Positions 1 to 9,724 of a stretch of DNA of 64,000 nucleotides are shown piece by piece (the first letter of the stretch is position 1; each line of letters begins with the position of its first letter). This DNA is from Acidobacteriota bacterium. Lineage in GTDB: Bacteria > Acidobacteriota > Blastocatellia > Pyrinomonadales > Pyrinomonadaceae. Made by a program: the position numbers and the translations under genes. The DNA lies in the NCBI GenBank assembly GCA_019639115.1, contig JAHBSM010000011.1, positions 62,001 through 126,000 on the forward strand. Direction: 5' to 3'. The notes under the pieces are model-generated. The model worked only from the letters and a program-made list of their open reading frames with translations. It searched no databases and was not told the DNA's origin.

Positions 1-1581
1 GTCGGGACCGCCGTTGCCAGGAATTCAGTATCCGGGATATTCGGTTCGAGCCCTACGACAGGTGCCCGTTCTGATTCTATCACCGGTATCCAGCTGCAGA
101 GCTCCGCAAATGCGACCCTGACAAATAACGTCCTTGCACTTGACGGCGGTACGGCATCGGATAGGTCGATCACGGGTATCCTCGACCTTTCCGGTGCGGC
201 TGTGACGTATCAGTTCAATTCCGCCAATATTTATGGTACGGCAACAGGCGCGGTCAATACGATCACGTTCAATCGCAATTCGACGACGACCGTAACGCTC
301 CGGAACAACATCTTTGCAAACCGCAGGACCGGCGGGACCGGGCTCAAGGTTGCGTTGGCTAACACAAATGCTGCGGCGACTGGATGGTCTGCGACGGCAT
401 CGAATAACAACTTGCTGTTCAATAATGCGGCGGCTAGTTTGACCTCCTGGCTTAACACCGTGCAGAGTCTCGCCAGTTTCAAAACGAACAGCGGGGGCGA
501 CGCTGCGACGATCTCCGGTGATCCGTTATTCATCGCCGATACGGATCTGCACATTCCCATTGCCAGCCCGGCTGTCGGGGCCGGGGTGCCGTTCGGCTCC
601 GTCACCGCAGATATCGAGAACGACCCGCGGCCGGCGGTAGCACCAGACATTGGTGCCGATGAACTGGTTCAGCCGGAAAGCGGGACGCTGGCGGCCGGAT
701 CGTACTACAACGCAGTGTTAGGCAACGGCGATGCGCTTGGCGGCGATGTCATCATTCGCGGCCCGTTCTATCCGCAGGGAATCTCCACGACCGGGGACAA
801 TACAATTGAGCTTGGGTGCAACTCGACCGTGGTCGGGGCAGGAGCGTCGAATTTTGTGATGGGCAATGTCCGGAAAGAATACTGTGCTCCGGGCGGATTC
901 ACATTCCCGGTCGGAACAACCGACGCTGCACGTCCCGGCACGGCGGATGGCACCCTAGTGCAAGAGTATTCTCCTGCGACAGTGAACGTTACATCTGCTT
1001 CATATCCGGCGAAAGTTACGGTGACGGCCTACAAAGGCGTGTTCGCAGGCTTCCCGCCGGCAACGTCCTTGGGCAGGTTCTGGGATATTCGCCAGACCGG
1101 CGTCGCTACGGCGGATATCATATTCAATTACCTAGACGGTGATGTGAATGGAAACGAAGCCAACTATACCATTTATCGACAATCCGGCAGCGATCCTGCT
1201 GTGAACGCTTGCGGAGCGTGTGCATTCGACAACGGGGCAAATACTGCATCGATCACTGGAGTCACAACGTTCTCGCGTTGGACGCTGGCTGAGGGCTTCG
1301 CCCCGACAGCCGCCGAAGCAACATTGAGCGGACGGGTGATGACCGCAGATGGGCGAGGCATCAAGAACGCTTATCTCGTCGTCACAGGCAATTCACTCGT
1401 TTCGCCGAAACGCGTGATCACAGGGCCATTCGGCTATTACAGTGTCGAAGGTCTCGATGCCGGCGAGACATACGTTGTGACGGTGGTGTCCAAACGGTTC
1501 ACCTTTGCCACTCCGAGTCGGGTTGTCACGCTCAATGACAGCCTCGACGGATTCAATTTCATCGCAGATCCGATGGAATAG
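1..1581 (+). CDS. Surface/secreted beta-helix protein with carboxypeptidase-regulatory-like C-terminus (5' truncated)
   Basis: The frame is open from base 1, so the true start lies outside the window; a GTG at 202 is only the first internal start codon. The N-terminal visible part is Ser/Thr/Asn/Gly-rich, typical of a right-handed parallel beta-helix, and the motif 'APDIGADE' closes it as in choice-of-anchor Q proteins. Next comes a module with 'LGCNSTVVG' and 'GGFTFPVGT', and last a carboxypeptidase-regulatory-like (beta-sandwich) domain beginning 'APTAAEATLSGRV' with 'GPFGYYSVEGL'. The last two modules recur in the protein at 43702-46506. Export to the cell surface is inferred; no enzymatic motif is visible. 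Confidence 0.8.
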   Translation, partial: VGTAVARNSVSGIFGSSPTTGARSDSITGIQLQSSANATLTNNVLALDGGTASDRSITGILDLSGAAVTYQFNSANIYGTATGAVNTITFNRNSTTTVTLRNNIFANRRTGGTGLKVALANTNAAATGWSATASNNNLLFNNAAASLTSWLNTVQSLASFKTNSGGDAATISGDPLFIADTDLHIPIASPAVGAGVPFGSVTADIENDPRPAVAPDIGADELVQPESGTLAAGSYYNAVLGNGDALGGDVIIRGPFYPQGISTTGDNTIELGCNSTVVGAGASNFVMGNVRKEYCAPGGFTFPVGTTDAARPGTADGTLVQEYSPATVNVTSASYPAKVTVTAYKGVFAGFPPATSLGRFWDIRQTGVATADIIFNYLDGDVNGNEANYTIYRQSGSDPAVNACGACAFDNGANTASITGVTTFSRWTLAEGFAPTAAEATLSGRVMTADGRGIKNAYLVVTGNSLVSPKRVITGPFGYYSVEGLDAGETYVVTVVSKRFTFATPSRVVTLNDSLDGFNFIADPME

Positions 1582-1693
1582 ATGATCTGCAAGGCCGTCT
1601 TGCCTCTGCCTCCGCGGCTCGCGTCGCGGAGGCTTTCAATTGCGTGTGGTATCATCAGCTTTTGTTGGTTGACGCTGACATAGTCGAGGAATT

Positions 1694-2614
1694 ATGAAGG
1701 TCTCTATTGTATTCGCGGTTATGGTCGCGGCTGTTCTCATTCCGTTCTTTTCGGTCGTTTCGAGAGCTCAGGTCCCGTTTTCAGAAAGGCAATTCAGTGC
1801 TTTTGATTCGAAGGGCAAACCGGTAACCATTGCCGAGATCGTCGATTCGATGGCCGCGGCAGACATAGTGTTCCTGGGCGAGCAGCACGACGACGCGGTC
1901 GCTCACGCAGTGCAGTTCGAACTGTTTCGGCGGGCGGTTGCCGAGTATTCGACGAAACGCAAGGTCGTCTTGTCGATGGAGATGTTCGAGCGCGACGTTC
2001 AGACGATGCTTGATGAATATCTCGCAGGATACATAACTGAGAATCATTTCATGCTCAGCTCGCGGCCGTGGGGAAACTACAAGACGGACTACCGTCCGCT
2101 CGTAGAACTGGCAAAAGAGAAACGGCTTGAGGTTGTGGCCGCGAACGCTCCGAGGCGATACGTAAATATGGTCTCACGCGGCGGGCGTTCGACGCTCGAC
2201 TCACTATCTCGAGAGGTGAAGAAGAACTGGCTGCCGCCGCTCGCTTATGCTGAGGCTTCAGAAGCGTACGCCAAGAAATTCAAAGCCTTGATGGGCCCGA
2301 GCGCCGAGGCTCAAATGGGCCTCGACAATATACTAAGCTCGCAATCGCTTTGGGATGCTTCGATGGCGTATTGGGCGTCACGGGCGTTGAAACAGAACAA
2401 AGGCGGCCTTGTCATTCATCTGAACGGAGCGTTCCATACCGAAGGCCGGCTGGGGACTGTCGAACATTTGCTCAAATATCGGCCTGGAACGCGGGTGATC
2501 GTCGTTACGATCCGGACCGAGGACGACTTCACGTCGTTCCGCCCAGACACGCACAGCGGCATTGGTGATTTCGTCATTCTCACCGACGGCAAAGTTCCGC
2601 GGAGCAAGCGATAA
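1694..2614 (+). CDS. ChaN family (haem-binding uptake, DUF399) exported protein
   Basis: 306 residues with a Sec signal peptide (about 1-25, cleavage after 'SRA'). The ChaN family signature is clear: 'FLGEQHDD' at residues 60-67, 'SMEMFERD' at 94-101 and a C-terminal 'NGAFHTEG' near 250. ChaN proteins of other bacteria are surface-associated and bind haem as dimers, and are linked to iron acquisition; that role here is by family only. There is no lipobox cysteine after the signal peptide. It stands alone on the plus strand and converges with the S9 peptidase gene. Confidence 0.85.
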   Translation: MKVSIVFAVMVAAVLIPFFSVVSRAQVPFSERQFSAFDSKGKPVTIAEIVDSMAAADIVFLGEQHDDAVAHAVQFELFRRAVAEYSTKRKVVLSMEMFERDVQTMLDEYLAGYITENHFMLSSRPWGNYKTDYRPLVELAKEKRLEVVAANAPRRYVNMVSRGGRSTLDSLSREVKKNWLPPLAYAEASEAYAKKFKALMGPSAEAQMGLDNILSSQSLWDASMAYWASRALKQNKGGLVIHLNGAFHTEGRLGTVEHLLKYRPGTRVIVVTIRTEDDFTSFRPDTHSGIGDFVILTDGKVPRSKR

Positions 2615-2617
2615 AAG

Positions 2618-2646
2618 AAGGGCACTACCTCATAGGCAACGCCCTT
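2618..2646 (+). terminator. Weak hairpin in the convergent gap after the ChaN-like gene
   Basis: Inverted repeat AAGGGC ... GCCCTT (2618-2623 / 2641-2646) with a 17-base loop, four bases after the stop of the ChaN-like gene. A second small repeat (TAAAGG/CCTTTA) follows and reaches the stop codon of the minus-strand peptidase gene. U-tracts are poor, so this is only a candidate terminator. Confidence 0.3.
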
Positions 2647-2667
2647 ACTTAAAGGTCCGCTGAGCCT

Positions 2668-5004
2668 TTATTTCGAACGCGTGCCGGTAAAGGTCAGATT
2701 GGGTATGCCCGGACCGGCGAGTGTTCCCGTGATGGTGTCGCCGTTGAGCTTGCCTTCCATGGCCAATGTCAGCATTTGGCCGTTCACATCCGCGTTTACA
2801 TTAGCAGCGAAATTCGCACCGCTAACCTTGCCTTTTTCGACCGAACCGCCTCCCAGCATCGACGACATCGAACCGGTGAACGCATCGCCGGTCTGTTTCA
2901 GGTCAAGAAGTATTTCGATCGTTTGTCCGCCGGCGTCGACGCTGATCGTCCATTTACCGGTCAGGTCGATGGCTGCTTTTTCATTCATGATGGGTTTTGC
3001 CTCGAGTTTGACGGTCTTAGGATCGACAGTGATCTCGGTCAGCCGCGTGGCGACGGCCGGCGTCATCGATTCCTGATAGCGTCCGCCAATGTGCCTGGCG
3101 AGGAATTTCTCTGCCGCCGCGAGCATTGCCATGTTGTTGACCGGACGTGCAAATCCGTGACCTTCATCCGGCGCCAGAATGTATTCGACCGGGAATCCTC
3201 GGTCCCGCAGAGCGATCACTATCTGATCAGATTCGCGCTTATTTACACGCGGGTCGTTCGCACCCTGCACTACCATAAGCGGAGTTTTGATCATATCCGC
3301 GTGTGTCAGAGGCGATTGCCGCATGATCTGTGCTAAGCCTTCAGGCGTGTTAGGATCGCCCATCCGCGTATAGAACACCGTACGGCCGGCTTCCCAATAC
3401 GGCGGGATCGAATCAAGCAGCGTCTTCAAATTCGACGGAGCAACGATCGCAACGGCGGCGGAGTATAGGTCTGGCGTGAAGGTCACGCCTGCAAGCGTGG
3501 CGTAGCCGCCATAGCTGCCGCCCATGATGGCGACACGCTTGGGATCGACCGTGCCCCGGCCGATCAAGTATTTGACGCCCCAGGTGATGTCGTCCTGCAT
3601 CAGGTCGCCCCACTGTTTGTTGCCGGCGTTGAGAAACTTCTTGCCGTAGCCCGTCGAGGCCCGGAAGTTAGGCTGCAGCACGGCATAACCGCGATTCGCC
3701 AGGAACTGGGCATAGGAGTTATATCCCCACGAATCGCGTGCCCATGGGCCTCCGTGCGGGAATACAACTAGCGGCAGATCTTTAGCTTCTACCCCTTTTG
3801 GCAGCGTGAGGTATGCCGGGATCTCAAGTCCATCTGAAGACTTGTATCGAATGGGCGCCATTGGCGACAAAGCTTTGCGGTCGAGCTTCTCTCGTACTTG
3901 ATAGAGAGTCGTAAGACCTTTGGACTTCCGGTCATAAAGCCAAACCGTACCCGGATCGACATCGCTGTAGGTCGCTACGATGAACTTAGACTCGTCGGCC
4001 GTCGATGAATTAAAACTGATCTCACGGTCGCCGAGTTGTTTCTTTATGTAGTTGTAGTCCTTTTCGTAGTCCTTGTTCTTCCAGTATGTGCGCACCCGAT
4101 CGTCTTCGTACGAGGTTGCAATGATCTCATTCGTTGCTTCTGAGAATGAAACAGCATCGAGATCGACCTTGCCCATCGGATCGTTTTCGACCTTTTCGAC
4201 CTTGCCGGTCTCGACATCCAGAAGCTGAAGTTCGATCAGATCGATATCGCCCTTGTTCGACTGGATATATATGCGCTTGTTGTCTTTGTTGAACCGGAGC
4301 GGCGAGCATTCTTCCAAGACCGAGCACGAATAGATCTTGGTAGTCGTGCCATCGCCGTTCACTCGCAGGAATTCGGTATCGCCATTTGTTGCCGATCTGA
4401 GGGCAAGCCGGAGCTTGTCAGCGTTGTCAAATATCATGCCCTGATATCGGTCCTTGTTCTCGTTGATAAGTGTACGTTCGCCGGTCGATATCTTGATCTT
4501 GTAAAGATCATGCCACGACGCATCACGCTGATTGAGGCCGACATAGATCACATCGGGATCGGATTTTGGCAGGGCTTGGATGATCGCTCTCACGCCTTTC
4601 GCCTCGGTTATGTTGCGAGCGGTCGGGACATCAGATCCCGCAGCGGGCTTATCCGCAGGGCTTACGGCATAGACATTGAAATTCTCGTCGCCGCCATTGT
4701 CCTGAACGTAGAGGATGAATTTGCCGTCCCTCGACCAAAAATAATTGCGAACCGGCCGCTTTAGGTCGGCCGTCATCGGCCGTGCTGCGGTGAACGGTTC
4801 GGCAATGCCTTTGACCCAGACGTTCATCACGTCCTTGTAAGGCTTGATGAACGAAATGTATCTTCCGTCCGGGGAGATCTGTGCACCTGCATATTCGGGA
4901 TTACCGAAAAAGATCTCGCGGTCGATCAGTCCCGGCATCTGTGCCGCCGCCGTACCAATAAGGAACATAAGCATAAGGAACACGGTAACGATAATTGTTT
5001 TCAT
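2668..5004 (-). CDS. S9 family prolyl oligopeptidase-type peptidase with extra C-terminal beta domain
   Basis: About 778 residues. A Sec signal peptide ('MKTIIVTVFLMLMFLIGTAAAQ' type) suggests a periplasmic enzyme. The N-terminal half is a PD40-type beta-propeller ('ISPDGRYISF'). The C-terminal half is an alpha/beta hydrolase with nucleophile 'GGSYGGYA' (Ser about 497), Asp in 'GANDPR' (about 584) and His in 'DEGHGF' (about 616). About 95 further residues after the hydrolase ('GKWTISVDAGG' ... 'LTFTGTRSK') look like an added beta-barrel domain not needed for catalysis. The ATG at 5004 is preferred over the one at 5010 because AGAAG lies at proper spacing. It should cleave peptides exported or taken up across the outer membrane. 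Confidence 0.9.
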   Translation of the reverse strand: MKTIIVTVFLMLMFLIGTAAAQMPGLIDREIFFGNPEYAGAQISPDGRYISFIKPYKDVMNVWVKGIAEPFTAARPMTADLKRPVRNYFWSRDGKFILYVQDNGGDENFNVYAVSPADKPAAGSDVPTARNITEAKGVRAIIQALPKSDPDVIYVGLNQRDASWHDLYKIKISTGERTLINENKDRYQGMIFDNADKLRLALRSATNGDTEFLRVNGDGTTTKIYSCSVLEECSPLRFNKDNKRIYIQSNKGDIDLIELQLLDVETGKVEKVENDPMGKVDLDAVSFSEATNEIIATSYEDDRVRTYWKNKDYEKDYNYIKKQLGDREISFNSSTADESKFIVATYSDVDPGTVWLYDRKSKGLTTLYQVREKLDRKALSPMAPIRYKSSDGLEIPAYLTLPKGVEAKDLPLVVFPHGGPWARDSWGYNSYAQFLANRGYAVLQPNFRASTGYGKKFLNAGNKQWGDLMQDDITWGVKYLIGRGTVDPKRVAIMGGSYGGYATLAGVTFTPDLYSAAVAIVAPSNLKTLLDSIPPYWEAGRTVFYTRMGDPNTPEGLAQIMRQSPLTHADMIKTPLMVVQGANDPRVNKRESDQIVIALRDRGFPVEYILAPDEGHGFARPVNNMAMLAAAEKFLARHIGGRYQESMTPAVATRLTEITVDPKTVKLEAKPIMNEKAAIDLTGKWTISVDAGGQTIEILLDLKQTGDAFTGSMSSMLGGGSVEKGKVSGANFAANVNADVNGQMLTLAMEGKLNGDTITGTLAGPGIPNLTFTGTRSK

Positions 5005-5089
5005 TCTCATATCTTCTATTCTCGCCTAACTATTTTTCCGAAGTTAAGGATACGCTTCGCATATCCCGAGGGTTCATAGAAATTCGGTC

Positions 5090-5554
5090 TCAGCGACCGC
5101 TCTGTCTTTGGCCGTACACGAGGTCGGTGTCGGACCAAAAAGCTCTGTGATGAGTTATCGTCGGAGCTTCAAGCTCCGGCAGCACTACGGACACCACGTC
5201 ATACCTGAACTGCGACGCTTCGAGGTTGAACACCCGTCGATAAACTCGGCCTGTACGAGCGATCTGTCGCTGTTTGCGTCGGTCGACGTTCTGCTCTGCG
5301 GGTGCAAAATCGTCCGATCGCCGTGTCTTGACCTCGACGAAGACAAGCGTGTCGCCATCAAGGGCAATAATGTCGATCTCGCCGGTCCTGACCGCTCCGC
5401 GCGAATTGCGGCCGACGGGTATCTTGAAATTGGTCATTACGATCCGCATGCCAGATCTGATCAGATGATCCGCGGCAAGCCGTTCACCAAGCGCACCAAG
5501 CTCGCTTGTTCGCGACCCAAAGGCGGGTTTATCCTTCTTGAGTATGGACAACAT
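5090..5554 (-). CDS. YraN family protein (UPF0102), putative endonuclease fold
   Basis: 154 residues matching the YraN/UPF0102 family: 'GERLAADHL', 'GEIDIIALDGDTLVFVEVK' and 'RKQRQIARTGRVY'. The E-I-D ... E-V-K pattern (residues about 59-77) is the restriction-endonuclease-like metal-binding core (PD-(D/E)XK type). The biological role is unknown in the family; a link to DNA repair or transformation has been suggested in other bacteria. It is divergently arranged with the sugar dehydrogenase gene, with about 22 bases between the preferred starts. Confidence 0.85.
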   Translation of the reverse strand: MLSILKKDKPAFGSRTSELGALGERLAADHLIRSGMRIVMTNFKIPVGRNSRGAVRTGEIDIIALDGDTLVFVEVKTRRSDDFAPAEQNVDRRKQRQIARTGRVYRRVFNLEASQFRYDVVSVVLPELEAPTITHHRAFWSDTDLVYGQRQSGR

Positions 5555-5576
5555 TCTGATCGATCACGGGGGTTCT

Positions 5577-6863
5577 ATGTTTCGAAATTATAGCAAATGC
5601 CTGATCGCGGTGATAACGTCTGTCCTCTTGCTGGCGACGGCGTGCGAGGCGAAGCCCGCTCAGCAGGACGCGCCATTGCCTTTGCCCCGAATTGTGAACG
5701 TAGAACGCCCTGAGGTCTTCTCGATCGATCCAAAGGCGCTGCCTGCGCCTTTTGCGACAGAGAGTTCCGCCAGGCCGTCGCGAGTTGTCCGCCAGCCGGC
5801 CGATGCTGTCCTCAAAGTTCCGAAGGGCTTCAGGGTAAATGTCTATGCCGAGGGCGAGTTCGTATATCCGCGGTGGATGGCTCTGGCTCCTAACGGAGAC
5901 GTTTTTGTGGCTGACTCGCGAGCGGATCGCATCATCGTGCTGCGCGATACAGATAAGGACGGCAAGGCCGATCAGCGATGGACGTGGTCGGCCGATCTTT
6001 CGCGACCGTTCGGTATGGCCTTTCACAAAGATCGGCTCTACGTGGCGAATACCGATTCGATAGTCAGATTCAATTATAAGCCGGGACAAACGGTCGCTGA
6101 TGGGCCGCCCGAAAAGATCGTCGAGCTCAAAAGCGGCGGTTACAACCAGCATTGGACACGTAATCTGGTCTTCTCGCCGGATGGGACGAAGATGTTCGTA
6201 TCGGTCGGCTCCGCAACGAATGTAGATGTCGAAACTGATCCGCGTAGGGCGGCGATCTCGGTATATGATCCGGACGGCAAGGATCACAGAGTTTATGCAT
6301 CGGGGCTTCGCAATCCGGTCGGCCTAGCCTGGAATCCAAAGACGGGCGAACTCTGGACAGCGGTGAACGAACGCGACGGTATGGGCGACGACCTTGTGCC
6401 CGACTATGCTACATCGGTAAAAGAAGGCGGCTTCTACGGTTGGCCCTATGCGTATATCGGCCCTAACGAAGAACCTAGACGCAAAGGCGAGAACCCCGAG
6501 CTCGTGAAGCGAACTATCGTTCCCGACGTTCTTTTTCAGGCGCACGTCGCGGCTTTGGGCATCCAGTTCTATACCGGAAGTATGTTTCCGAAGGAGTATC
6601 AGGGCGATGCGTTCGTTGCATTTCACGGTTCGTGGAACCGCTCGAAACTCTCAGGGTACGCAGTGGTTCGGATCAAATTTGACGACAAAGGCAAGCTTGA
6701 AGGGAACTCGTACGAGAATTTCGTATCGGGTTGGCTGCCCGTTCCGAATTCGAACGAAGTGTGGGGACGGCCCGTAGGCTTGCTTGTCGCCTCGGACGGT
6801 TCGCTGCTAATCACAGACGACGGTGCAAGGAAGATCTGGCGAGTGTCCTATGGCAACAAATGA
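5577..6863 (+). CDS. PQQ-dependent sugar dehydrogenase (soluble glucose/sorbosone dehydrogenase family), lipoprotein
   Basis: 428 residues from the ATG at 5577, which has GGGGG a few bases upstream and starts a lipoprotein signal ending 'LLLATAC'. The alternative ATG at 5538 would add 13 residues before the signal and overlap yraN, so it is not preferred. The mature protein is a six-bladed propeller: 'GDVFVADSRADRI', 'RPFGMAFHKDRLYVANT', 'GLRNPVGLAWNPKTGELWTAVNERD', 'FVAFHGSWNR', 'ITDDGARKIWRV'. This pattern matches the PQQ sugar dehydrogenase family, periplasmic enzymes oxidising sugars. Substrate cannot be told from sequence. The Asn/Arg residues after 'SGLRNP' fit cofactor binding in the family. 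Confidence 0.82.
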   Translation: MFRNYSKCLIAVITSVLLLATACEAKPAQQDAPLPLPRIVNVERPEVFSIDPKALPAPFATESSARPSRVVRQPADAVLKVPKGFRVNVYAEGEFVYPRWMALAPNGDVFVADSRADRIIVLRDTDKDGKADQRWTWSADLSRPFGMAFHKDRLYVANTDSIVRFNYKPGQTVADGPPEKIVELKSGGYNQHWTRNLVFSPDGTKMFVSVGSATNVDVETDPRRAAISVYDPDGKDHRVYASGLRNPVGLAWNPKTGELWTAVNERDGMGDDLVPDYATSVKEGGFYGWPYAYIGPNEEPRRKGENPELVKRTIVPDVLFQAHVAALGIQFYTGSMFPKEYQGDAFVAFHGSWNRSKLSGYAVVRIKFDDKGKLEGNSYENFVSGWLPVPNSNEVWGRPVGLLVASDGSLLITDDGARKIWRVSYGNK

Positions 6864-6893
6864 GCGTATGAGACGGAGCCTCATCACCGGCGA

Positions 6894-8564
6894 TCAGAAC
6901 GCCGGTTCCTCATAGATGCCGTAAACGTCGCGCAGGGCGACGCAGATCTCTTCGACCGTGGCGTATGCCGAAACTGCCTCGATGATCGCGGGCATCGTAT
7001 TGTCATCGGATCGGGCTGCGAGTTTGAGCTTGTCCAATGCGATCGCGACCGCGCCGTTGTCGCGGGTGGACCTAACTCGTGCCAGGCGCTCAAGCTGGTG
7101 GTCACGAACTGATTCGTCGATCTGGAGGATCTCGACCTTGCTCGGGTCTTCATCCATAGCGAATTTATTGACGCCGACTATCGTCTGATCGCCGCGTTCG
7201 ACCGCTTTCTGGTATTGATAAGCCGATTCCTGGATCTCGCGTTGCGGAAAGCCGGCCTCGATCGCCTCGACCATCCCACCGAATCCGTCGATCTTTTCGA
7301 AATAATCAAAACAGCCGTCGATCATCTTTTCAGTCAGCGATTCCAGAAAATAGCTGCCGCCGAGCGGGTCAACTGTGTTCGCTACTCCCGTCTCTTCCGC
7401 GATGATCTGCTGAGTGCGAAGCGCGATCAACGCGGCCTCGTCCGTCGGAAGTGCATGTGCCTCATCATAAGAATCCGTATGGAGCGACTGCGTGCCGCCG
7501 AGCACACCGGCCAGAGCCTGTATCGCGACGCGAGCGATGTTGATAAGCGGCTGCTGGACCGTGAGCGAAACACCGGCGGTCTGAGTGTGGAATCGGAGCT
7601 GCATCGTCCTGGGATTGGTCGATCCGAATCGCTCCCTCATTGTCCGGGCCCAGATAACGCGAGCGGCCCTGTACTTGGCGATCTCTTCGAAAAAATCGTT
7701 GTGAGCGTTGAAAAAGAACGATAGCCGCGGGACGAATTGATCCAAGTCGAGGCCTCGGTCAACGCCATACTGCACATACTCGACCCCATCACGCAGCGTG
7801 AATGCAAGCTCCTGCAAAGCTGTAGCTCCGGCCTCGCGAATGTGATAGCCGGAGATAGAGATCGGATTATACTTCGGAACGTGTTTGGTGGTGTACTCAA
7901 AAGTATCGATCACGAGCTTCATCGCCGGTTTGATCGGATAGATCCATTCTTTCTGTGCGATGTACTCCTTGAGAATATCGTTCTGCAGGGTACCCGAGAT
8001 CCTGGAGAAATCCGCTTTCTGCTTCTCCGCGACGACCAGATACATGGCCAAAAAGATCGGTGCCGGCGCGTTTATCGTCTGCGACACCGTCACGCCGTCA
8101 AGCGGAATGCCGTCGAAAAGGACCTCAAAATCGGCTAGCGACGAGACAGCAACACCGCATTTGCCGACCTCGCCCTCCGAGAGCGGCGAATCCGCATCGA
8201 GTCCCATCAAAGCCGGCAGATCATAGGCTACTGAGAGGCCCGTTTGGCCCTGTGACATCAGATATTTGAATCGTCGATTGGTCTCTTCGGGCGAGGAAAA
8301 GCCCGCGAACTGCCGCATCGTCCACAGTTTGCCGCGATAGCCGGTCGGATGAATGCCTCGCTTGTATGGATATTCACCGGGGAAACCGACCTCGATGCCT
8401 TCGACATCTGCCTCGGTGTAGAGCCGTTCGACTGGTTCGAGCGAAACGCCCTCGAAAGACTCTTTACGTTCGGGGGTTCGCTCGAGTACGGGTGCGAGCG
8501 TCTCGCTTTCCCATCGAGAGGTTTCGGCTGCGGATCTGGACTGTTTTGCTTCGATCGAGTTCAT
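6894..8564 (-). CDS. mutA: Methylmalonyl-CoA mutase, large-subunit catalytic domain (no B12-binding domain)
   Basis: 556 residues, the length of the stand-alone substrate-binding TIM-barrel subunit. Typical stretches are '[20 protein letters not shown]', '[16 protein letters not shown]', '[17 protein letters not shown]', '[14 protein letters not shown]' and '[19 protein letters not shown]'. The C-terminal B12-binding domain (DxHxxG) of single-chain mutases is absent, so a separate small B12-binding subunit must be encoded elsewhere. The enzyme would isomerise methylmalonyl-CoA and succinyl-CoA, or a related acyl-CoA pair. No meaB or epimerase gene is next to it. A good promoter lies just upstream. 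Confidence 0.93.
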   Translation of the reverse strand: MNSIEAKQSRSAAETSRWESETLAPVLERTPERKESFEGVSLEPVERLYTEADVEGIEVGFPGEYPYKRGIHPTGYRGKLWTMRQFAGFSSPEETNRRFKYLMSQGQTGLSVAYDLPALMGLDADSPLSEGEVGKCGVAVSSLADFEVLFDGIPLDGVTVSQTINAPAPIFLAMYLVVAEKQKADFSRISGTLQNDILKEYIAQKEWIYPIKPAMKLVIDTFEYTTKHVPKYNPISISGYHIREAGATALQELAFTLRDGVEYVQYGVDRGLDLDQFVPRLSFFFNAHNDFFEEIAKYRAARVIWARTMRERFGSTNPRTMQLRFHTQTAGVSLTVQQPLINIARVAIQALAGVLGGTQSLHTDSYDEAHALPTDEAALIALRTQQIIAEETGVANTVDPLGGSYFLESLTEKMIDGCFDYFEKIDGFGGMVEAIEAGFPQREIQESAYQYQKAVERGDQTIVGVNKFAMDEDPSKVEILQIDESVRDHQLERLARVRSTRDNGAVAIALDKLKLAARSDDNTMPAIIEAVSAYATVEEICVALRDVYGIYEEPAF

Positions 8565-8602
8565 TTATAAAAGGGACCATTCCTATGATTGATCTGCGTA
8601 TA

Positions 8603-8631
8603 ATCATAGTTTACAGCCCCGTTTATCGCAA
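8603..8631 (-). promoter_or_regulatory. Sigma-70-like promoter for mutA
   Basis: Reading the minus strand: -35 TTGCGA at 8626-8631, a 17-base spacer, and -10 TATGAT at 8603-8608. A start site near 8596 would give a leader of about 30 bases to the mutA ATG at 8564. The match is by eye only. Confidence 0.5.
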
Positions 8632-8639
8632 TTTTGTGT

Positions 8640-9179
8640 TCAATAGACCGGCCGCTTGAGATCTGCCGACAACCATTCACCGCCGGGGAATGCGACATCA
8701 TCTATCAGCCATTTGCCTCCGGACCTTTCCAGAAGCACGGTGAAGATGGTATCGGGCACTCGACAAACTTTGGGGAATGCGAATGTCACATCGACCGAAG
8801 CTCTACCGCTCTTGGCCGTAGCTTGGCCGACGACGATCGAATAACGATAGGTCCGTCCGTTCGACACGCAGGAGCTATCGACCGGAAGGAACGGGAATCC
8901 ATCGCCGAAATGCGGTTTATCCGTCGGATTCTGCTTCAGGTATTCCGTCTGGCGTGTCAGCTCCGTAGCGAAGAGCCGGGACAATTCCGCCGAGAACCAC
9001 CGCTTTCTCAACGCAAGATTCTTCCGATCGAATGCCTGCGGAGCTCGTCGCTCGGCGGCATAAAAACTCCTGACCGTCGCTTCCGGGCCGCCGGTCTGTG
9101 CCAAGGCCGATAGGGAACCGGCCAAGATCGTACCCGCAGCGATCGCGGTGAAGAGGAAATTGGTTAGCTTCTGTTTCAT
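8640..9179 (-). CDS. Exported DUF3828-like protein
   Basis: 179 residues from the ATG at 9179, which begins a Sec signal peptide ('MKQKLTNFLFTAIAAG', cleavage after 'ALA'). The upstream in-frame start at 9248 would put 23 hydrophilic residues before the signal and is rejected. The body ('ATVRSFYAAERRA', 'RWFSAELSRLFATEL', 'VDVTFAFPKVCRVPDTIFTVLLERSGGKWLIDDVAF') resembles DUF3828, an NTF2-like periplasmic fold with no known activity. It is transcribed away from the lipoprotein gene at 9224. Confidence 0.75.
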   Translation of the reverse strand: MKQKLTNFLFTAIAAGTILAGSLSALAQTGGPEATVRSFYAAERRAPQAFDRKNLALRKRWFSAELSRLFATELTRQTEYLKQNPTDKPHFGDGFPFLPVDSSCVSNGRTYRYSIVVGQATAKSGRASVDVTFAFPKVCRVPDTIFTVLLERSGGKWLIDDVAFPGGEWLSADLKRPVY

Positions 9180-9223
9180 ATCTATTTTTTGCAACCGCCA
9201 ATTCACGCGGTTAGAATATCCAA

Positions 9224-9724
9224 GTGCTAAAGACGAAGTTAATCGCAATTTTTGCGTCGATCAGCATCGGGATCACAGTGTCGGGGTGCGGATCGTCCGA
9301 CCCGGCTCCGCAAAACGCGAACTCGGTCGCGGTGAACAATGCCAACTCAGCATCCCGAACCGTGACTAGCACCAATGTGGAGGAACTCGGGCTCTACGTC
9401 AATATCCCGTATGACGTCGAGGATATCGCATTTCGCGGGCCCGGGGCAGGCAAACACATTCTGGCGGTATTGAAATTCTCTCATTCGGATGCGGAAAAAG
9501 CGGCCGCTGAGGCGTCTCGCATCAAACCGCCCGCTGAAGCATCGGCCTCGGTCGAAGATTGGTATCCCGAGGAGTTGACCGCAATGGCCGACCTGAGCGG
9601 CGACGACACGATCAAGGTCACGGTCTATTCTCCGGCTCAGTTCGCAAATGAGCCCTACACAAACGGCCGTCTGATGCGCGTGGGCGGCACTGACTATTTC
9701 ATCCTCGACATTAAGGCTAACTGA
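9224..9724 (+). CDS. Hypothetical lipoprotein
   Basis: 166 residues from a GTG start. The signal ends in a good lipobox, 'VSGC' (Cys about residue 22), followed by a disordered Asn/Ala/Ser linker ('NANSVAVNNANSAS') of the kind common in acidobacterial lipoproteins. The remainder ('LGLYVNIPYDVEDIAF' ... 'DYFILDIKAN') is a small alpha/beta domain I do not recognise. It overlaps the convergent regulator gene by 8 bases at the 3' ends. Confidence 0.7.
   Translation: MLKTKLIAIFASISIGITVSGCGSSDPAPQNANSVAVNNANSASRTVTSTNVEELGLYVNIPYDVEDIAFRGPGAGKHILAVLKFSHSDAEKAAAEASRIKPPAEASASVEDWYPEELTAMADLSGDDTIKVTVYSPAQFANEPYTNGRLMRVGGTDYFILDIKAN

Noticed and set aside
5529..6287. 252-codon open frame on the minus strand
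   Set aside because: It lies opposite the sugar dehydrogenase, which has clear family motifs; the antisense product is Arg/Asp/Ile-rich and looks like no protein family.
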